64,000 nucleotides of DNA, taken from NCBI RefSeq assembly GCF_008121495.1, contig NZ_CP043051.1, positions 2,871,001 through 2,935,000 of the forward strand, given 5' to 3'. This stretch comes from Mediterraneibacter gnavus ATCC 29149. Lineage in GTDB: Bacteria; Bacillota; Clostridia; Lachnospirales; Lachnospiraceae. A program made the translations under genes and the position numbers. This document shows, piece by piece, positions 46,261-55,443 of the stretch; the stretch's first letter is position 1; the number at the start of each line of letters is the position of its first letter. Under the pieces are notes generated by a model. That model was not told where the DNA came from. It searched no databases and was given only the letters and a program-made list of their open reading frames with translations.

Positions 46261-46581
46261 ATGGCATCAAGTAAAGAATATTTGCAATTTATTTTAGGGC
46301 AGTTGTCTGAGTTGGAAGAAATCAATTACAGGGCAATGATGGGAGAGTTTATTCTCTATTATAGAGGGAAGATCGTTGGTGGTATCTACGACGACAGACT
46401 GCTGATCAAACCTGTAAGCTCAGCGATTTCCTATATGCCGACAATTTCTTATGAATTGCCTTATGAAGGAGCAAAAGAAATGCTGTTAGTAGATGAGGTT
46501 GATAGTAAACAATTTTTGACAGGTCTATTTAAGGCCATGTATGAGGAATTGCCTGCGCCAAAGCCGAGAAAGAGGAAATAA
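46261..46581 (+). CDS. TfoX N-terminal domain protein
   Basis: A 106-residue protein matching the TfoX/Sxy N-terminal domain: INYRAMMGEFILYYRGKIVGGIYDDRLLIKP. It lacks the C-terminal domain of the proteobacterial competence regulator. In Firmicutes these single-domain proteins have no defined role. GAGAGG lies upstream of the ATG. Confidence 0.82.
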   Translation: MASSKEYLQFILGQLSELEEINYRAMMGEFILYYRGKIVGGIYDDRLLIKPVSSAISYMPTISYELPYEGAKEMLLVDEVDSKQFLTGLFKAMYEELPAPKPRKRK

Positions 46582-46608
46582 AAATTGAAATCGATGGAGG
46601 TAGTTGGA

Positions 46609-46757
46609 TGACGTTTTATGAACAGATGGTTTCCCACTTTCTGCTTTGCTGGAAAAAGACGAGACCTTAAATGCACCAATTTATGGAACGCTGCTGCAAA
46701 AGAGGGATCACTCCTTTGGATACTTTGGCCTGACAGAAAATGCATTGCTGGTATCTT
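46609..46757 (+). pseudogene. Short decayed gene of unknown family
   Basis: After GGAGG an ATG starts MTFYEQMVSHF. The frame then shifts near 46640 and continues as ALLEKDETLNAPIYGTLLQK and FGYFGLTENALLVSFGVYL before a TAG. The two halves read as one short protein of a family I do not recognise. It meets the convergent GNAT gene. Confidence 0.5.
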
Positions 46758-46782
46758 TTGGGGTATATTTATAGTATTTCAG

Positions 46783-47232
46783 CTAACTATCTTCATGTAA
46801 ATATTCGAATCCTATTTTTTCAAGAACATGTTGGCTACGAGTATTTCTTAAAACCACATCAGCATAAATGGCCGATAATCCTAATTCTTTAAATCCGTAC
46901 TCTAAGACAGTTCTTTCCACCGCTGTGTCATAGCCTTTTTCTTTATAGCAATCTTGAATAAGCACAATGGAAAGGGTGCCACTACCTTTTTGTAAGTCTA
47001 TGTTTTTAAGGTATACATCACCAATTACAATATCATCTAATAATATAGCAAACCATACTCTGTTGCAATTATTTGCTTTTCTTTCAAAATCTTTTTGAGC
47101 GATCTCTGGCGTATAAATGTAAGGTGTTTCGCACATCATAGGATCTGCTATATAATTTTTTCTTTCTATATGATACAACTGAGACGTCATAGGTATTAAT
47201 ACAATTTTATCGTCAACGATTAATTTTTTCAT
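46783..47232 (-). CDS. GNAT-family acetyltransferase
   Basis: A 149-residue N-acetyltransferase of the RimJ/RimL-like type. Motifs include IVIGDVYLKNIDLQKGSGTLSI, the acetyl-CoA loop region DCYKEKGYDTAVERTVLEYGF, and NTRSQHVLEKIGFEYL at the C-terminus. The substrate is unknown. A short unlinked gene reading towards the decayed gene. Confidence 0.82.
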   Translation of the reverse strand: MKKLIVDDKIVLIPMTSQLYHIERKNYIADPMMCETPYIYTPEIAQKDFERKANNCNRVWFAILLDDIVIGDVYLKNIDLQKGSGTLSIVLIQDCYKEKGYDTAVERTVLEYGFKELGLSAIYADVVLRNTRSQHVLEKIGFEYLHEDS

Positions 47233-47405
47233 GTCTATATTACTCCCTTAACTTCCATTAATCCAAGATATTTTTTATACGGAAAGATGCCTTAATTATA
47301 CTGTGAGATTCTTTTTTTGTCTATTGACGCTATTTATGAATTACAGGAATGCGTCTATCTCTTTTTAGATTTCAAATTGTTCGCTTGGTATCAAATAAAG
47401 TTTTC

Positions 47406-47457
47406 TTGACTTTTATCTATTACAGTTGTAAGATTTAATAGAAACTTACAATTGTAA
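47406..47457 (+). promoter_or_regulatory. Promoter with two BlaI/MecI-type operators
   Basis: TTGACT (47406-47411), 17-base spacer, TAAGAT (47429-47434). Two perfect dyads overlap it: TTACAGTTGTAA (47420-47431), between and into the -10, and TTACAATTGTAA (47446-47457), near the transcript start. The TACA-N2-TGTA core is the known BlaI/MecI operator core. Their centres are 26 bases apart. Confidence 0.75.
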
Positions 47458-47476
47458 TATTTGAGAGGATATGTGT

Positions 47477-49729
47477 ATGAAGCGAAAAGTGATTGCACTA
47501 CTGGTTATATGTGTGATGGTTCTATCTGGGTGTGGTAAGACAACTCCGGAAGAAAAGAGCGAGGAAACTGTTCAAGATATTCAGCAGAAGGAGATTGCTG
47601 ATGATTTTGAAGAGTTGATGGAAGGAACGAGAGAATTATATGAAAAGGCAGCAGAAAACAAGCTGCTGGACAGTCTGGAGTTTCAAAAGCAAGTAATTGA
47701 TTATCTGGGACAAAAGGGATATGCCGCAGTAGATATGAAAGATCAAGTTGATATGGTTCATTCAGAGCAGGTGGAAACATATTGTGAGAAGGCAAAAAGG
47801 GGAGAATCGGCAGATGTGGTGATATATTCTGTCATAGAACAGGGTGGTGTAGTTCGTTATGAACTGCATACAGATGGTGATGATATGGATGCCATTGTCA
47901 GCACAGTTCGCTGGACGGATAACAAACCCTGTATGATTTATTATCACAAATTTAAGGTACATTCCTGGAAATATACAGAAAAAGGATATTTTTTCATCGA
48001 AGAATATCATCTTCCGGGATTTGACGGACCGCCGGGAGAGAAAGGATTTCGTGTAAAACCGTTGGATCAGAAACTTAGAGAATTAAATCAAAAATATGTA
48101 CTTCCAATTGGATATAGGTTGAATAATATGCTGATCACAAACTGGAAGGAAGAGGATTATTCAAACCTGAATTTTTATGATCTATATGAATTAAAGTATC
48201 CGAGTATCTATGGAAAAGAGATTCCGTATGCGATGAAAGAGGGGGTGGAATATCAGATACCGAAAGAAGAGTTTGAAAGTGTATTACAAACACTTTTTCC
48301 AATCACGAGTGAGCAGATTCAGAAAAATGCAGTTTATAATCCCGATACGCAGAGATATCGTTATCGTCCGAGGGGACTCCATGATTGTGAGTTTCCTTAT
48401 GAACCGTATTCGGAAGTGATTTCTTATGAAGAACTGGGTGATGGAAAATTAAAACTTGTGGTAGAAGCTGTTTGGAAAATTGAAATGCTGGATCAGGCAT
48501 TTCGAAGCGAATTAGTTGTGGAACCACTTGAAGGTGGAAAAATTCATTATGTGTCAAATACAATTTTGTCACCAGAAGAAGATGAGCCGAGGTGGTATGT
48601 ACCAAGATTGACAGATGAACAGTGGAGAGAGGCTTATGAAAAGGGATATCATCTTCCGATTAAAAAGGAAGAGCGTGAGAAGGCAGAAAAAGACAGTATT
48701 GCTGCCTTGAAGTTGGTTCAAGATATTTACGCTGAAGCGGATAAGGGAGATGCATCGAATGTAGTTCTTACAGATTCTGTTATGGAGCAGATGAAAAAGA
48801 TACTCGGCAGAGGGGGAGTTCCGGTAATTAGTTCTGAGGAATACTCTGTTATGGAAAATTATCAGGTGATGGAAAACTTCTTACACAGTTCGGAGCAGGG
48901 AGTTGAAGGAAATGTAATTTTATATGATATTTTACAAGACGGAAGTATTGAGAGAAGAAAATATCTTTATGACGGGAAAGAGATGTATCTGTTAGCAGTC
49001 AGAGCAGTTTGGAATGAGGAAGGAGATCCGGTGATTGCATATCGCTCTTACACAAGAATGAAAGAATGGAGATACACAGAAAAGGGATGGTTTGCTTATG
49101 AATTGTGTGTACCGGAACCGCCGGAAGTATCAGAAATTGTGGATGGAAGTTGTATGATCAGGGTAAAACCGTTAGATGCAGAATGTATTGAATTGTCAAA
49201 AAAATGTGTGTTGCCATTGGGATATCAAGGAAATAATTTACTATGTTCTAATTGGGATCGTGAACATTTAGAGGGGCTGGATTACAATGGGCTATATGAA
49301 TACCTCTACCAGATGAAATATCAAAAAAGATTTGTTATGGAAGAAGGAAAAAATGGAATCCCCGCAGAGGAATTTGAACAACTGATGTCAGAATATCTTC
49401 CTGTTACTGCAGAACAGTTGCGGAATATAGCTACATTTGATGCAGAAAAACAAGAGTATGTATGGGCAAAGCTTGGATGTGGCAATTACGCACCGACTCA
49501 TTTTGGAACTTCTTTACCAGAAGTAATAAAAGTAGAGGAACATCAAGATGGGGCGCTTACTTTGACAGTGGAGGCGGTTTGTGATATGGTCATTTCCAAT
49601 GACGCAGTGATTACACATGAACTTACTGTGAAATTTCGAGAGGATGGAAGTTTTCAATATTTGGGAAATAAGGTTTTAGAAGATGGAATCCATCAGATTC
49701 CACAATATCAGTATCGAATTGCGAGGTGA
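47477..49729 (+). CDS. Large lipoprotein with two homologous halves (DUF6070-like)
   Basis: About 750 residues from ATG 47477, which has GAGAGG 8 bases upstream. A lipoprotein signal ends at VMVLSGCGK. The protein has two related ~330-residue halves. Both contain a Y-W-x(K/R)YTEKG(Y/W)F segment, then F/M-RVKPLD...CVLPxGY-x-NN, a Y-x-LYE block and ITxEQ(I/L)...DxxxxxYxx. Both end in GxLxLxVEAV...E-x-x-V. I associate it with Lachnospiraceae DUF6070 proteins, from memory. The function is unknown. It is a cell-surface protein probably repressed by BlaI. Confidence 0.7.
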   Translation: MKRKVIALLVICVMVLSGCGKTTPEEKSEETVQDIQQKEIADDFEELMEGTRELYEKAAENKLLDSLEFQKQVIDYLGQKGYAAVDMKDQVDMVHSEQVETYCEKAKRGESADVVIYSVIEQGGVVRYELHTDGDDMDAIVSTVRWTDNKPCMIYYHKFKVHSWKYTEKGYFFIEEYHLPGFDGPPGEKGFRVKPLDQKLRELNQKYVLPIGYRLNNMLITNWKEEDYSNLNFYDLYELKYPSIYGKEIPYAMKEGVEYQIPKEEFESVLQTLFPITSEQIQKNAVYNPDTQRYRYRPRGLHDCEFPYEPYSEVISYEELGDGKLKLVVEAVWKIEMLDQAFRSELVVEPLEGGKIHYVSNTILSPEEDEPRWYVPRLTDEQWREAYEKGYHLPIKKEEREKAEKDSIAALKLVQDIYAEADKGDASNVVLTDSVMEQMKKILGRGGVPVISSEEYSVMENYQVMENFLHSSEQGVEGNVILYDILQDGSIERRKYLYDGKEMYLLAVRAVWNEEGDPVIAYRSYTRMKEWRYTEKGWFAYELCVPEPPEVSEIVDGSCMIRVKPLDAECIELSKKCVLPLGYQGNNLLCSNWDREHLEGLDYNGLYEYLYQMKYQKRFVMEEGKNGIPAEEFEQLMSEYLPVTAEQLRNIATFDAEKQEYVWAKLGCGNYAPTHFGTSLPEVIKVEEHQDGALTLTVEAVCDMVISNDAVITHELTVKFREDGSFQYLGNKVLEDGIHQIPQYQYRIAR

Positions 49730-49744
49730 CATCCGATTGAACAA

Positions 49745-49797
49745 CAAAAAGAACCGAACAGGAGTTATTTTTGAAATCTGTCGGTTCTTTCGCTTTT
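49745..49797. terminator. Terminator between the lipoprotein gene and blaR1
   Basis: AAAGAACCGAAC pairs imperfectly with GTCGGTTCTTT, followed by CGCTTTTT. It lies between converging genes. Confidence 0.6.
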
Positions 49798-51589
49798 TAT
49801 TTCCCAATATTTAATTCCGAGAGCACAGAAGTTGTGATTTCGGTTGCTTTACTTCCGGTAGTTTCGGTTTCTCCCTGAATATTTGTTGCAAAATAATATA
49901 CATTGTCTGCGGTTTCCAAAAAACCGATAAACCAGCCATTTACATCTTTTCCCTCAATCCGCCCAGTTCCGGTTTTTCCATAAAGAGAACTTTTGGAACC
50001 GGAAGAGAGAAGGATGGAATTTTTGACAGCGTCTATATTTTGTGGAGCAAATTGAAACTCGTTGTCATGGAATTTTTTTAACAGGTTGACCTGCTCAATC
50101 GGAGAGATTTTTAAAGATAAATCTGTCCAGTATAAGTCGATGTCTGAACCGGTCTGTTGATTTCCGTATTGAATCTTCTGTAAAATGATTTTACAGAGTG
50201 AAATCCTAATTGTGAATCAATGGATTGAAAGTACCAGTTCACAGAGTTTTTCATGGCAGAAGATAAGGTCTGATTGGCTTCCCATGCATCGAATGGATAA
50301 TCTTCGCCATTCCAGGTCATATCTGAATCTTCAGGAGTGATGATACCGGATTCTAAACCGAGTAAGGCATCGTATATCTTGTAAGTAGAGTTTGGGGCGA
50401 TTCGTTCTTTGGCATTTTCGATGTTAAAAATATTCCAGGCGTTTTGATTTGTATCATATAAAACGAAACTGCCTTGATAGCCATTGAAATGATTGGAAAG
50501 ATCAATGGTGGAAATATTTTTCATATCGTTTGGCAATCGGTATTCATTTTGCGGAGAACCTGCGGCAGCCAGTACAGGTGCATAGCTCAATGATAGAAAT
50601 GCAATGAGGATATAAATGAGAAATCCCCGCGCTTTTCCCCGTTTTGTTTCTTTTTGAAAGGCAGCGATATTGAGAATCCTCCGTGTAATCTGCTTCATAC
50701 TTCCACTCATCCCGGTTGCATAAGGAAAAGGAATGTGAGAAATTTTTTCGGCAAAATTGATCAGTGTGTTTCCATAGGCCTGATAATCTGTTTCGTCAAG
50801 AAGATGCAGCACAGCCGAATCACAGGAAAGTTCACGATCACATCGCATTTCCTTTAAGGCATACCAGACAAAAGGATTAAACCAATATAGAATACCAGCC
50901 AAATTCATAAGGAAAACAATGCGCGTATCTTTTTGACGGCAATGCTGTAATTCATGCAAAAGCATGAAGCGCATATCCTTTGCATTAAAATCTGAAATCA
51001 AATGAATCGGAAGGTAAATGCGAGGGTGTATGAGCCCCACAGTAACAGGTGATTTCAAAAATGCGGTACTGTATATCGGGATTTTCTTTTTGCAATGCAT
51101 CTCTTTACAACAGTTTTCATAGAGCCGTTTTACTTGTTGATTTTGTAATGGCAGTGCAGATTGTTCCAAAGTGCGGAGCCTTAAAAAAGAACGTGCAGCT
51201 AAAACGGACATTGTGACAGCACCGACAGCCCATAAACTAAAAAGGAGTAAGTGAACAGGAGATGATGTTTTACTGCTGATTGAGACTGCAAAATCATTTA
51301 CTATTCCAATGGTAGAATTTTCTCCTATGAAAACCTGTCCATCAGGGACAGAGAGAAAAAGTCTTTTCGGAAAATCTGAAAGGTGCAAGGCTGGAAATTT
51401 CTGCAAGATAGAGAAAATGTTTGCAGGTAAAAAAGGGACAGCCATGAAACTGAGCAGAAGAAACCAAAGGCGATACTGCATGCGGGCAGATAAACATTTC
51501 CGCAATAAGTGTTTTATGCCTGTCATGATTCCAATGAAAATGGAAATAAAAATATTGCATATTAAAAAATGGATTCCAAAATCAAACAA
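49797..51589 (-). pseudogene. blaR1: BlaR1/MecR1-type antibiotic sensor protease, frameshifted
   Basis: The TTG start at 51589 follows GGAGGAA. The first ~490 codons encode four membrane helices, the M56 zinc-protease motif LLHELQHCRQKD and most of the penicillin-binding sensor, including STYK (acyl-serine) and NSVNW. Near 50155 one A appears missing. The frame ends at 50111, while the other frame carries on: IQYGNQQTGSDIDLYWTDLS, the YGKTGTG motif and NGWFIGFLETADNVYYF, to a stop at 49797. The sensor is therefore truncated unless this is a sequencing error. It would normally cleave BlaI after beta-lactam binding. Confidence 0.85.
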
Positions 51590-51600
51590 ATAAATTCCTC

Positions 51601-51975
51601 CTATTCGTGAGTATCAGAGAGAAGATGACGCAAGGTATCAAGTTCTGTTTTGGATAATTTATCATCTTCTAAGTAAGAGGTAAGCATAGAAACGATGTTT
51701 CCATTGTAATATTTGTTTAAAAAAGAATTGCTTTCCTGACGGATATATTCAGTTTCCGGAACTAAAGGGGTATATACAAAGACTCTGCTTTGTTTTTCAT
51801 AAGTAAGCGCTTTTTTTGTTACAAGCCGCTTCAACATTGTTTGTATTGTCTTTGGACTCCAGTCGGTTGTCTGAGTCAGTTTTTCAGTCACTTCATTTGT
51901 ACTGATGGGAGCATACTTCCAAATGACCTTCATCACTTCAAATTCAGCTTCAGAAATTTGTGGCAGTTTACTCAT
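51601..51975 (-). CDS. blaI: BlaI/MecI-family transcriptional repressor
   Basis: A 124-residue winged-helix repressor. The ATG at 51975 is 7 bases after GGAGG; a second ATG lies 6 bases upstream. ISEAEFEVMKVIWKYAPISTNEVTEKL and WSPKTIQTMLKRLVTKKALTYEK are the family helix-turn-helix. The C-terminal dimerisation domain has the N-F cleavage-region layout (SFLNKYYNGNIVSMLTSYLEDDKLS). It binds TACA-N2-TGTA dyads, found at its own promoter and at 47.4 kb. It is directly upstream of blaR1. Confidence 0.93.
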   Translation of the reverse strand: MSKLPQISEAEFEVMKVIWKYAPISTNEVTEKLTQTTDWSPKTIQTMLKRLVTKKALTYEKQSRVFVYTPLVPETEYIRQESNSFLNKYYNGNIVSMLTSYLEDDKLSKTELDTLRHLLSDTHE

Positions 51976-51992
51976 ATTCATTCCTCCAAGTC

Positions 51993-52040
51993 TTACATAT
52001 GTAATAAAAATATTATAAGGGGATTTTATAAGAAAGTCAA
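51993..52040 (-). promoter_or_regulatory. blaI promoter with BlaI operator
   Basis: On the minus strand, TTGACT (52040-52035), 17-base spacer, TATAAT (52017-52012). The perfect dyad TTACATATGTAA (51993-52004) lies just downstream of the expected start site. Its core equals that of the staphylococcal mec operator. Confidence 0.78.
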
Positions 52041-52053
52041 ACAATGAAAAATA

Positions 52054-52082
52054 TTGACAGAAAATCTTACGTCTGTAATAAT
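52054..52082 (+). promoter_or_regulatory. Divergent promoter with partial BlaI operator
   Basis: TTGACA (52054-52059), 17-base spacer, AATAAT (52077-52082) reads towards the MazG-like gene. The imperfect dyad TTACGTCTGTAA (52067-52078) lies between the two boxes. Confidence 0.5.
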
Positions 52083-52213
52083 ATAAATGTTATGAATGTC
52101 ATTTCCCGATTTTGCAGGGCGGTGTCTGCAGCTTCATATCCAGCTTTATGATGTGTAAGCCCATCTTACAAACAGGGACACAAAGCGCGAAATAAGAAAT
52201 TCAGGAGGTCGCT

Positions 52214-52540
52214 ATGAGTAATTTTTCAATAAATGAAATGCAGTCAATGCAGAAGGAATTACAAGATAAATATAAAGAGAAGTGGGAAAGAATCTGTCCG
52301 GAGACCGGCAAAAATAAGTTTTTATGGATGATAGGTGAAATAGGAGAAGTCATTGATATTATAAAGAAAAATGGGGATAAAAGCGCAGTTGCGGACAGTT
52401 CTGTCAGAGAACATCTTATAGAAGAAATGGCGGATGTCCTGATGTATTATAATGATGTGATGTTATGCTATGGGATCACCGAAGACGAACTCAAACAAGC
52501 TTATATCGAAAAGTTTCAAAAAAACATGAAACGCTGGTAA
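52214..52540 (+). CDS. MazG-like nucleotide pyrophosphohydrolase
   Basis: A 108-residue all-alpha NTP-PPase. The ATG follows TCAGGAGG. The metal-binding motifs are GEIGEVIDIIKK (ExxE) and IEEMADVLMYYND (ExxD). Such single-domain enzymes hydrolyse non-canonical or excess (d)NTPs. It lies divergent from blaI behind a promoter with a BlaI-like site and ends just before the prs terminator. Confidence 0.82.
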   Translation: MSNFSINEMQSMQKELQDKYKEKWERICPETGKNKFLWMIGEIGEVIDIIKKNGDKSAVADSSVREHLIEEMADVLMYYNDVMLCYGITEDELKQAYIEKFQKNMKRW

Positions 52541-52589
52541 ATTCCAGGGGTGCTGTGAAGGGATTTGAACGAAAAAGTTGATAGAAAAT

Positions 52590-52631
52590 ATAAACTCCGG
52601 AAAGAAGTCAAAAATTCTCTCCGGAGTTTAT
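52590..52631. terminator. Bidirectional terminator between the MazG-like gene and prs
   Basis: ATAAACTCCGG-AAAGAA pairs with TTCTC-TCCGGAGTTTAT around an AT-rich loop. Confidence 0.75.
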
Positions 52632-52645
52632 GCGTTCTGTTTTAT

Positions 52646-53818
52646 CTATACCTGATGATATTTCTGGAGCAGTTTATGGATCTTATCTGTTGGATTCATA
52701 ACAGCACCGATTGTCAGATCGTGATTCAGGGAATCAATGATTAGAGCCAGGAATTTACTCATGTCTGCCTTGACAAAGTATTCTCTTTCGTCTACAGCAG
52801 GCGGCAGATATGTCAGGTTGGTTGTTACGACTTTATCAAGATATCCCTTTTTGTAGTATTCATCGAATTTTTCAAATCCGTCTGTGAACAGTCCGAATGT
52901 GGTGCATACGAATACGCGGGCTGCGTTGCGGTCTTTTAATTTCTTTGCAACATCCAGCATACTTTCACCGGAGGAGATCATATCATCCACGATGATCACA
53001 TCTTTGCCTGCCACATCATCTCCGAGGAATTCATGTGCTACGATCGGATTCTTTCCATTTACGATAGTAGAGTAGTCTCTTCTCTTATAAAACATACCCA
53101 TATCCACTCCAAGCACGTTGGAGAAGTATACAGCACGGTGCATTGCTCCTTCGTCAGGGCTGACGATCATCAGATGGTCTTTGCTGACTTTCAGATCCGG
53201 AACTGCACGGAAGAGTGCTTTCATAAACTGATACTGAGGAGTAAAGTTGTCGAATCCGCTCAGAGGAATCGCATTCTGTACACGCGGGTCATGTGCATCA
53301 AATGTCAGAATGTTTGCAACGCCCATATCTTTTAATTCTTCCAATGCCAGAGCACAGTCCAGAGATTCTCTTTTGGTTCTCTTATGCTGACGGCTCTCGT
53401 AAAGGAATGGCATGATGACATTGACGCGGTGTGCTTTTCCGGTAGACGCTGCAATGACACGCTTGATATCCTGAAAATGATCGTCCGGAGACATGTGGTT
53501 GAGGTGTCCGTTGACAGAGTAAGTCAGACTGTAGTTGCATACATCTGACATAATGAAGAGATCAGTTCCCCGGATGGTCTCTTTGATCACACCTTTTGCT
53601 TCTCCGCTTCCGAAACGCGGGCAGTTACATTCTACCAGATAGTTATTTGTGCGGTAATTCACATACAATGGGGACTCTGTCACCTCATTGATGGTGTTTT
53701 CACGGAAAGATACGATATAGTCGTTGACTTTCTGTGCCAGTTCTTTACAGCTTTCCAATGCTGCAAGTTTCAATGGAGCAACTGGAAGGGTTTTTTCCAA
53801 TAATTCAATATTTGCCAT
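52646..53818 (-). CDS. prs: Ribose-phosphate pyrophosphokinase (long form)
   Basis: A 390-residue PRPP synthetase. The ATG at 53818 (MANIELLEKTLPVAPLKLAAL) follows a GGAGA ribosome-binding site. The two-domain type I PRTase fold is seen, with the PRPP loop VIIVDDMISSGESMLD and the flexible-loop region KRRDYSTI. At 390 residues it is longer than the ~315-residue classical Prs. The extra length lies at the N-terminus and in inserts, as in other Lachnospiraceae. Confidence 0.92.
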   Translation of the reverse strand: MANIELLEKTLPVAPLKLAALESCKELAQKVNDYIVSFRENTINEVTESPLYVNYRTNNYLVECNCPRFGSGEAKGVIKETIRGTDLFIMSDVCNYSLTYSVNGHLNHMSPDDHFQDIKRVIAASTGKAHRVNVIMPFLYESRQHKRTKRESLDCALALEELKDMGVANILTFDAHDPRVQNAIPLSGFDNFTPQYQFMKALFRAVPDLKVSKDHLMIVSPDEGAMHRAVYFSNVLGVDMGMFYKRRDYSTIVNGKNPIVAHEFLGDDVAGKDVIIVDDMISSGESMLDVAKKLKDRNAARVFVCTTFGLFTDGFEKFDEYYKKGYLDKVVTTNLTYLPPAVDEREYFVKADMSKFLALIIDSLNHDLTIGAVMNPTDKIHKLLQKYHQV

Positions 53819-54045
53819 GATTTTCTCCTGTGTTTTCGTTTTTCCATATCCGACCTCCGGATATGCGATTTCATATATCGTTATATCATTTTTTGCAGGG
53901 AAATTCAAGCATGGCTTTGCTATAGAAGAAAATTATGCTATACTGGTACTGTTAATATGCCAGAAGTATGAGCAGACAGGAACTTTGTTTCGGTAAAAAG
54001 CAGGAGACAAAGTCTAAAAATAGAAGAAGTACAAGGAGTTTGAAA

Positions 54046-55413
54046 ATGAAAAAGCACGAGCATATTGTGAAGTCTCTGATGCCCGGCGGGATTGGAGAAG
54101 AACTGGGGATCGAGCCGGGAGATAAGCTGCTTGCCATCAACGGAAATGAGATACAGGATGTATTTGACTATTATTACTATGAAGAGAGTGAACAGCTTCT
54201 GCTTCTGATCGAGAAGCCGGACGGGGAAGAATGGGAGCTGGAGATTGAGAAGGATGAGGATGAAAGTCTGGGAATCGAGTTTGACCAGAGTCTGATGGAT
54301 GAGTACCGTTCCTGCAGAAATAAATGTATGTTCTGTTTCATTGACCAGATGCCAAAGGGAATGCGGGAGACACTATATTTTAAAGACGATGATTCCCGTT
54401 TGTCATTTTTGCAGGGCAATTATATTACGTTGACCAATATGAGTGATCATGATGTGGAGCGTATTGTAAAGTACCGTCTGGAGCCAATCAATATTTCGTT
54501 CCAGACGACAAATCCCGAACTTCGCTGCAAGATGCTGCACAACCGGTTTGCGGGAGAGGCGCTGAAAAAAGTAGATATTCTCTACCGGGGACAGATTGAG
54601 ATGAATGGGCAGATCGTTCTCTGCAAGGGAGTAAATGACGGAGAAGAGCTGGAGCGGACGATCCGGGATCTGACAGGATATCTGCCGTATTTAAAGAGTG
54701 TTTCGATCGTTCCGGTAGGACTGACAAAATATCGGGACGGACTGTATCCTCTGGAGCCGTTTACAAAAGAAGATGCCAGGGAGGTGCTTTCTGTCATCCA
54801 CCGCTGGCAGGAGAAGATCTATCAGGAGCATGGGATCCACATGATCCATGCGGGAGACGAGTGGTATGTGCTGGCAGAGGAGGAAGTGCCGGAGGAAGCG
54901 CGATATGACGGCTACCTGCAGCTGGAGAACGGTGTGGGAATGATGCGTCTGTTGTTCAACGAAGTACAGGAGGCGCTCTCTGCCGTGACAGGCGATGGAA
55001 GGCAGCGGGAGATTTCTCTGGCTACGGGACGTCTGATGTATCCTTATATCGGAAAAATTCTGGAGGAGATCAGAAAGAAATTCCCGAATATCACCACACA
55101 TTTATATGCGATCCGCAATGACTTTTTTGGAGAGCGGATCACAGTATCAGGTCTGATCACAGGGCAGGATCTGACGGGACAGCTGAAAGGACAGCCTCTC
55201 GGGGAGAGACTTCTGCTTCCGTGTAATATGCTGAAGATCGGAGAACCGGTCTTTCTGGATGATTTTACGCTGGAGGAAGTGGAGAATTCTTTACAAGTGA
55301 AGACAGATATTGTAAAATCAAGCGGGCAGGATCTGCTGGATGCAGTGATCGGTGTTTATGAGAATGATGATTTCAGCACGGACAGAAGAAGAGGCAGATT
55401 TCAGGAAATGTAA
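54046..55413 (+). CDS. DUF512 radical-SAM-like protein with N-terminal PDZ
   Basis: A 455-residue protein. The ATG at 54046 has AAGGAG about 7 bases upstream. An N-terminal PDZ-like domain (1-65, GGIGEELGIEPGDKLLAING) precedes a radical SAM cluster motif, CRNKCMFCFIDQMPKGMR. The C-terminal DUF512 domain follows (about 270-430). The family is conserved in Clostridia next to der, as here, and its substrate is unknown. Der starts 30 bases later, suggesting one transcript. Confidence 0.88.
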   Translation: MKKHEHIVKSLMPGGIGEELGIEPGDKLLAINGNEIQDVFDYYYYEESEQLLLLIEKPDGEEWELEIEKDEDESLGIEFDQSLMDEYRSCRNKCMFCFIDQMPKGMRETLYFKDDDSRLSFLQGNYITLTNMSDHDVERIVKYRLEPINISFQTTNPELRCKMLHNRFAGEALKKVDILYRGQIEMNGQIVLCKGVNDGEELERTIRDLTGYLPYLKSVSIVPVGLTKYRDGLYPLEPFTKEDAREVLSVIHRWQEKIYQEHGIHMIHAGDEWYVLAEEEVPEEARYDGYLQLENGVGMMRLLFNEVQEALSAVTGDGRQREISLATGRLMYPYIGKILEEIRKKFPNITTHLYAIRNDFFGERITVSGLITGQDLTGQLKGQPLGERLLLPCNMLKIGEPVFLDDFTLEEVENSLQVKTDIVKSSGQDLLDAVIGVYENDDFSTDRRRGRFQEM

Positions 55414-55443
55414 GATTGAATGGAGAGAAAGGTAGTTGAAAAT

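Noticed and set aside
52090-52213. Possible structured leader upstream of the MazG-like gene
   Set aside because: Short GTGTAAG/CTTAC-like pairings exist, but no terminator or conserved motif supports a riboswitch.
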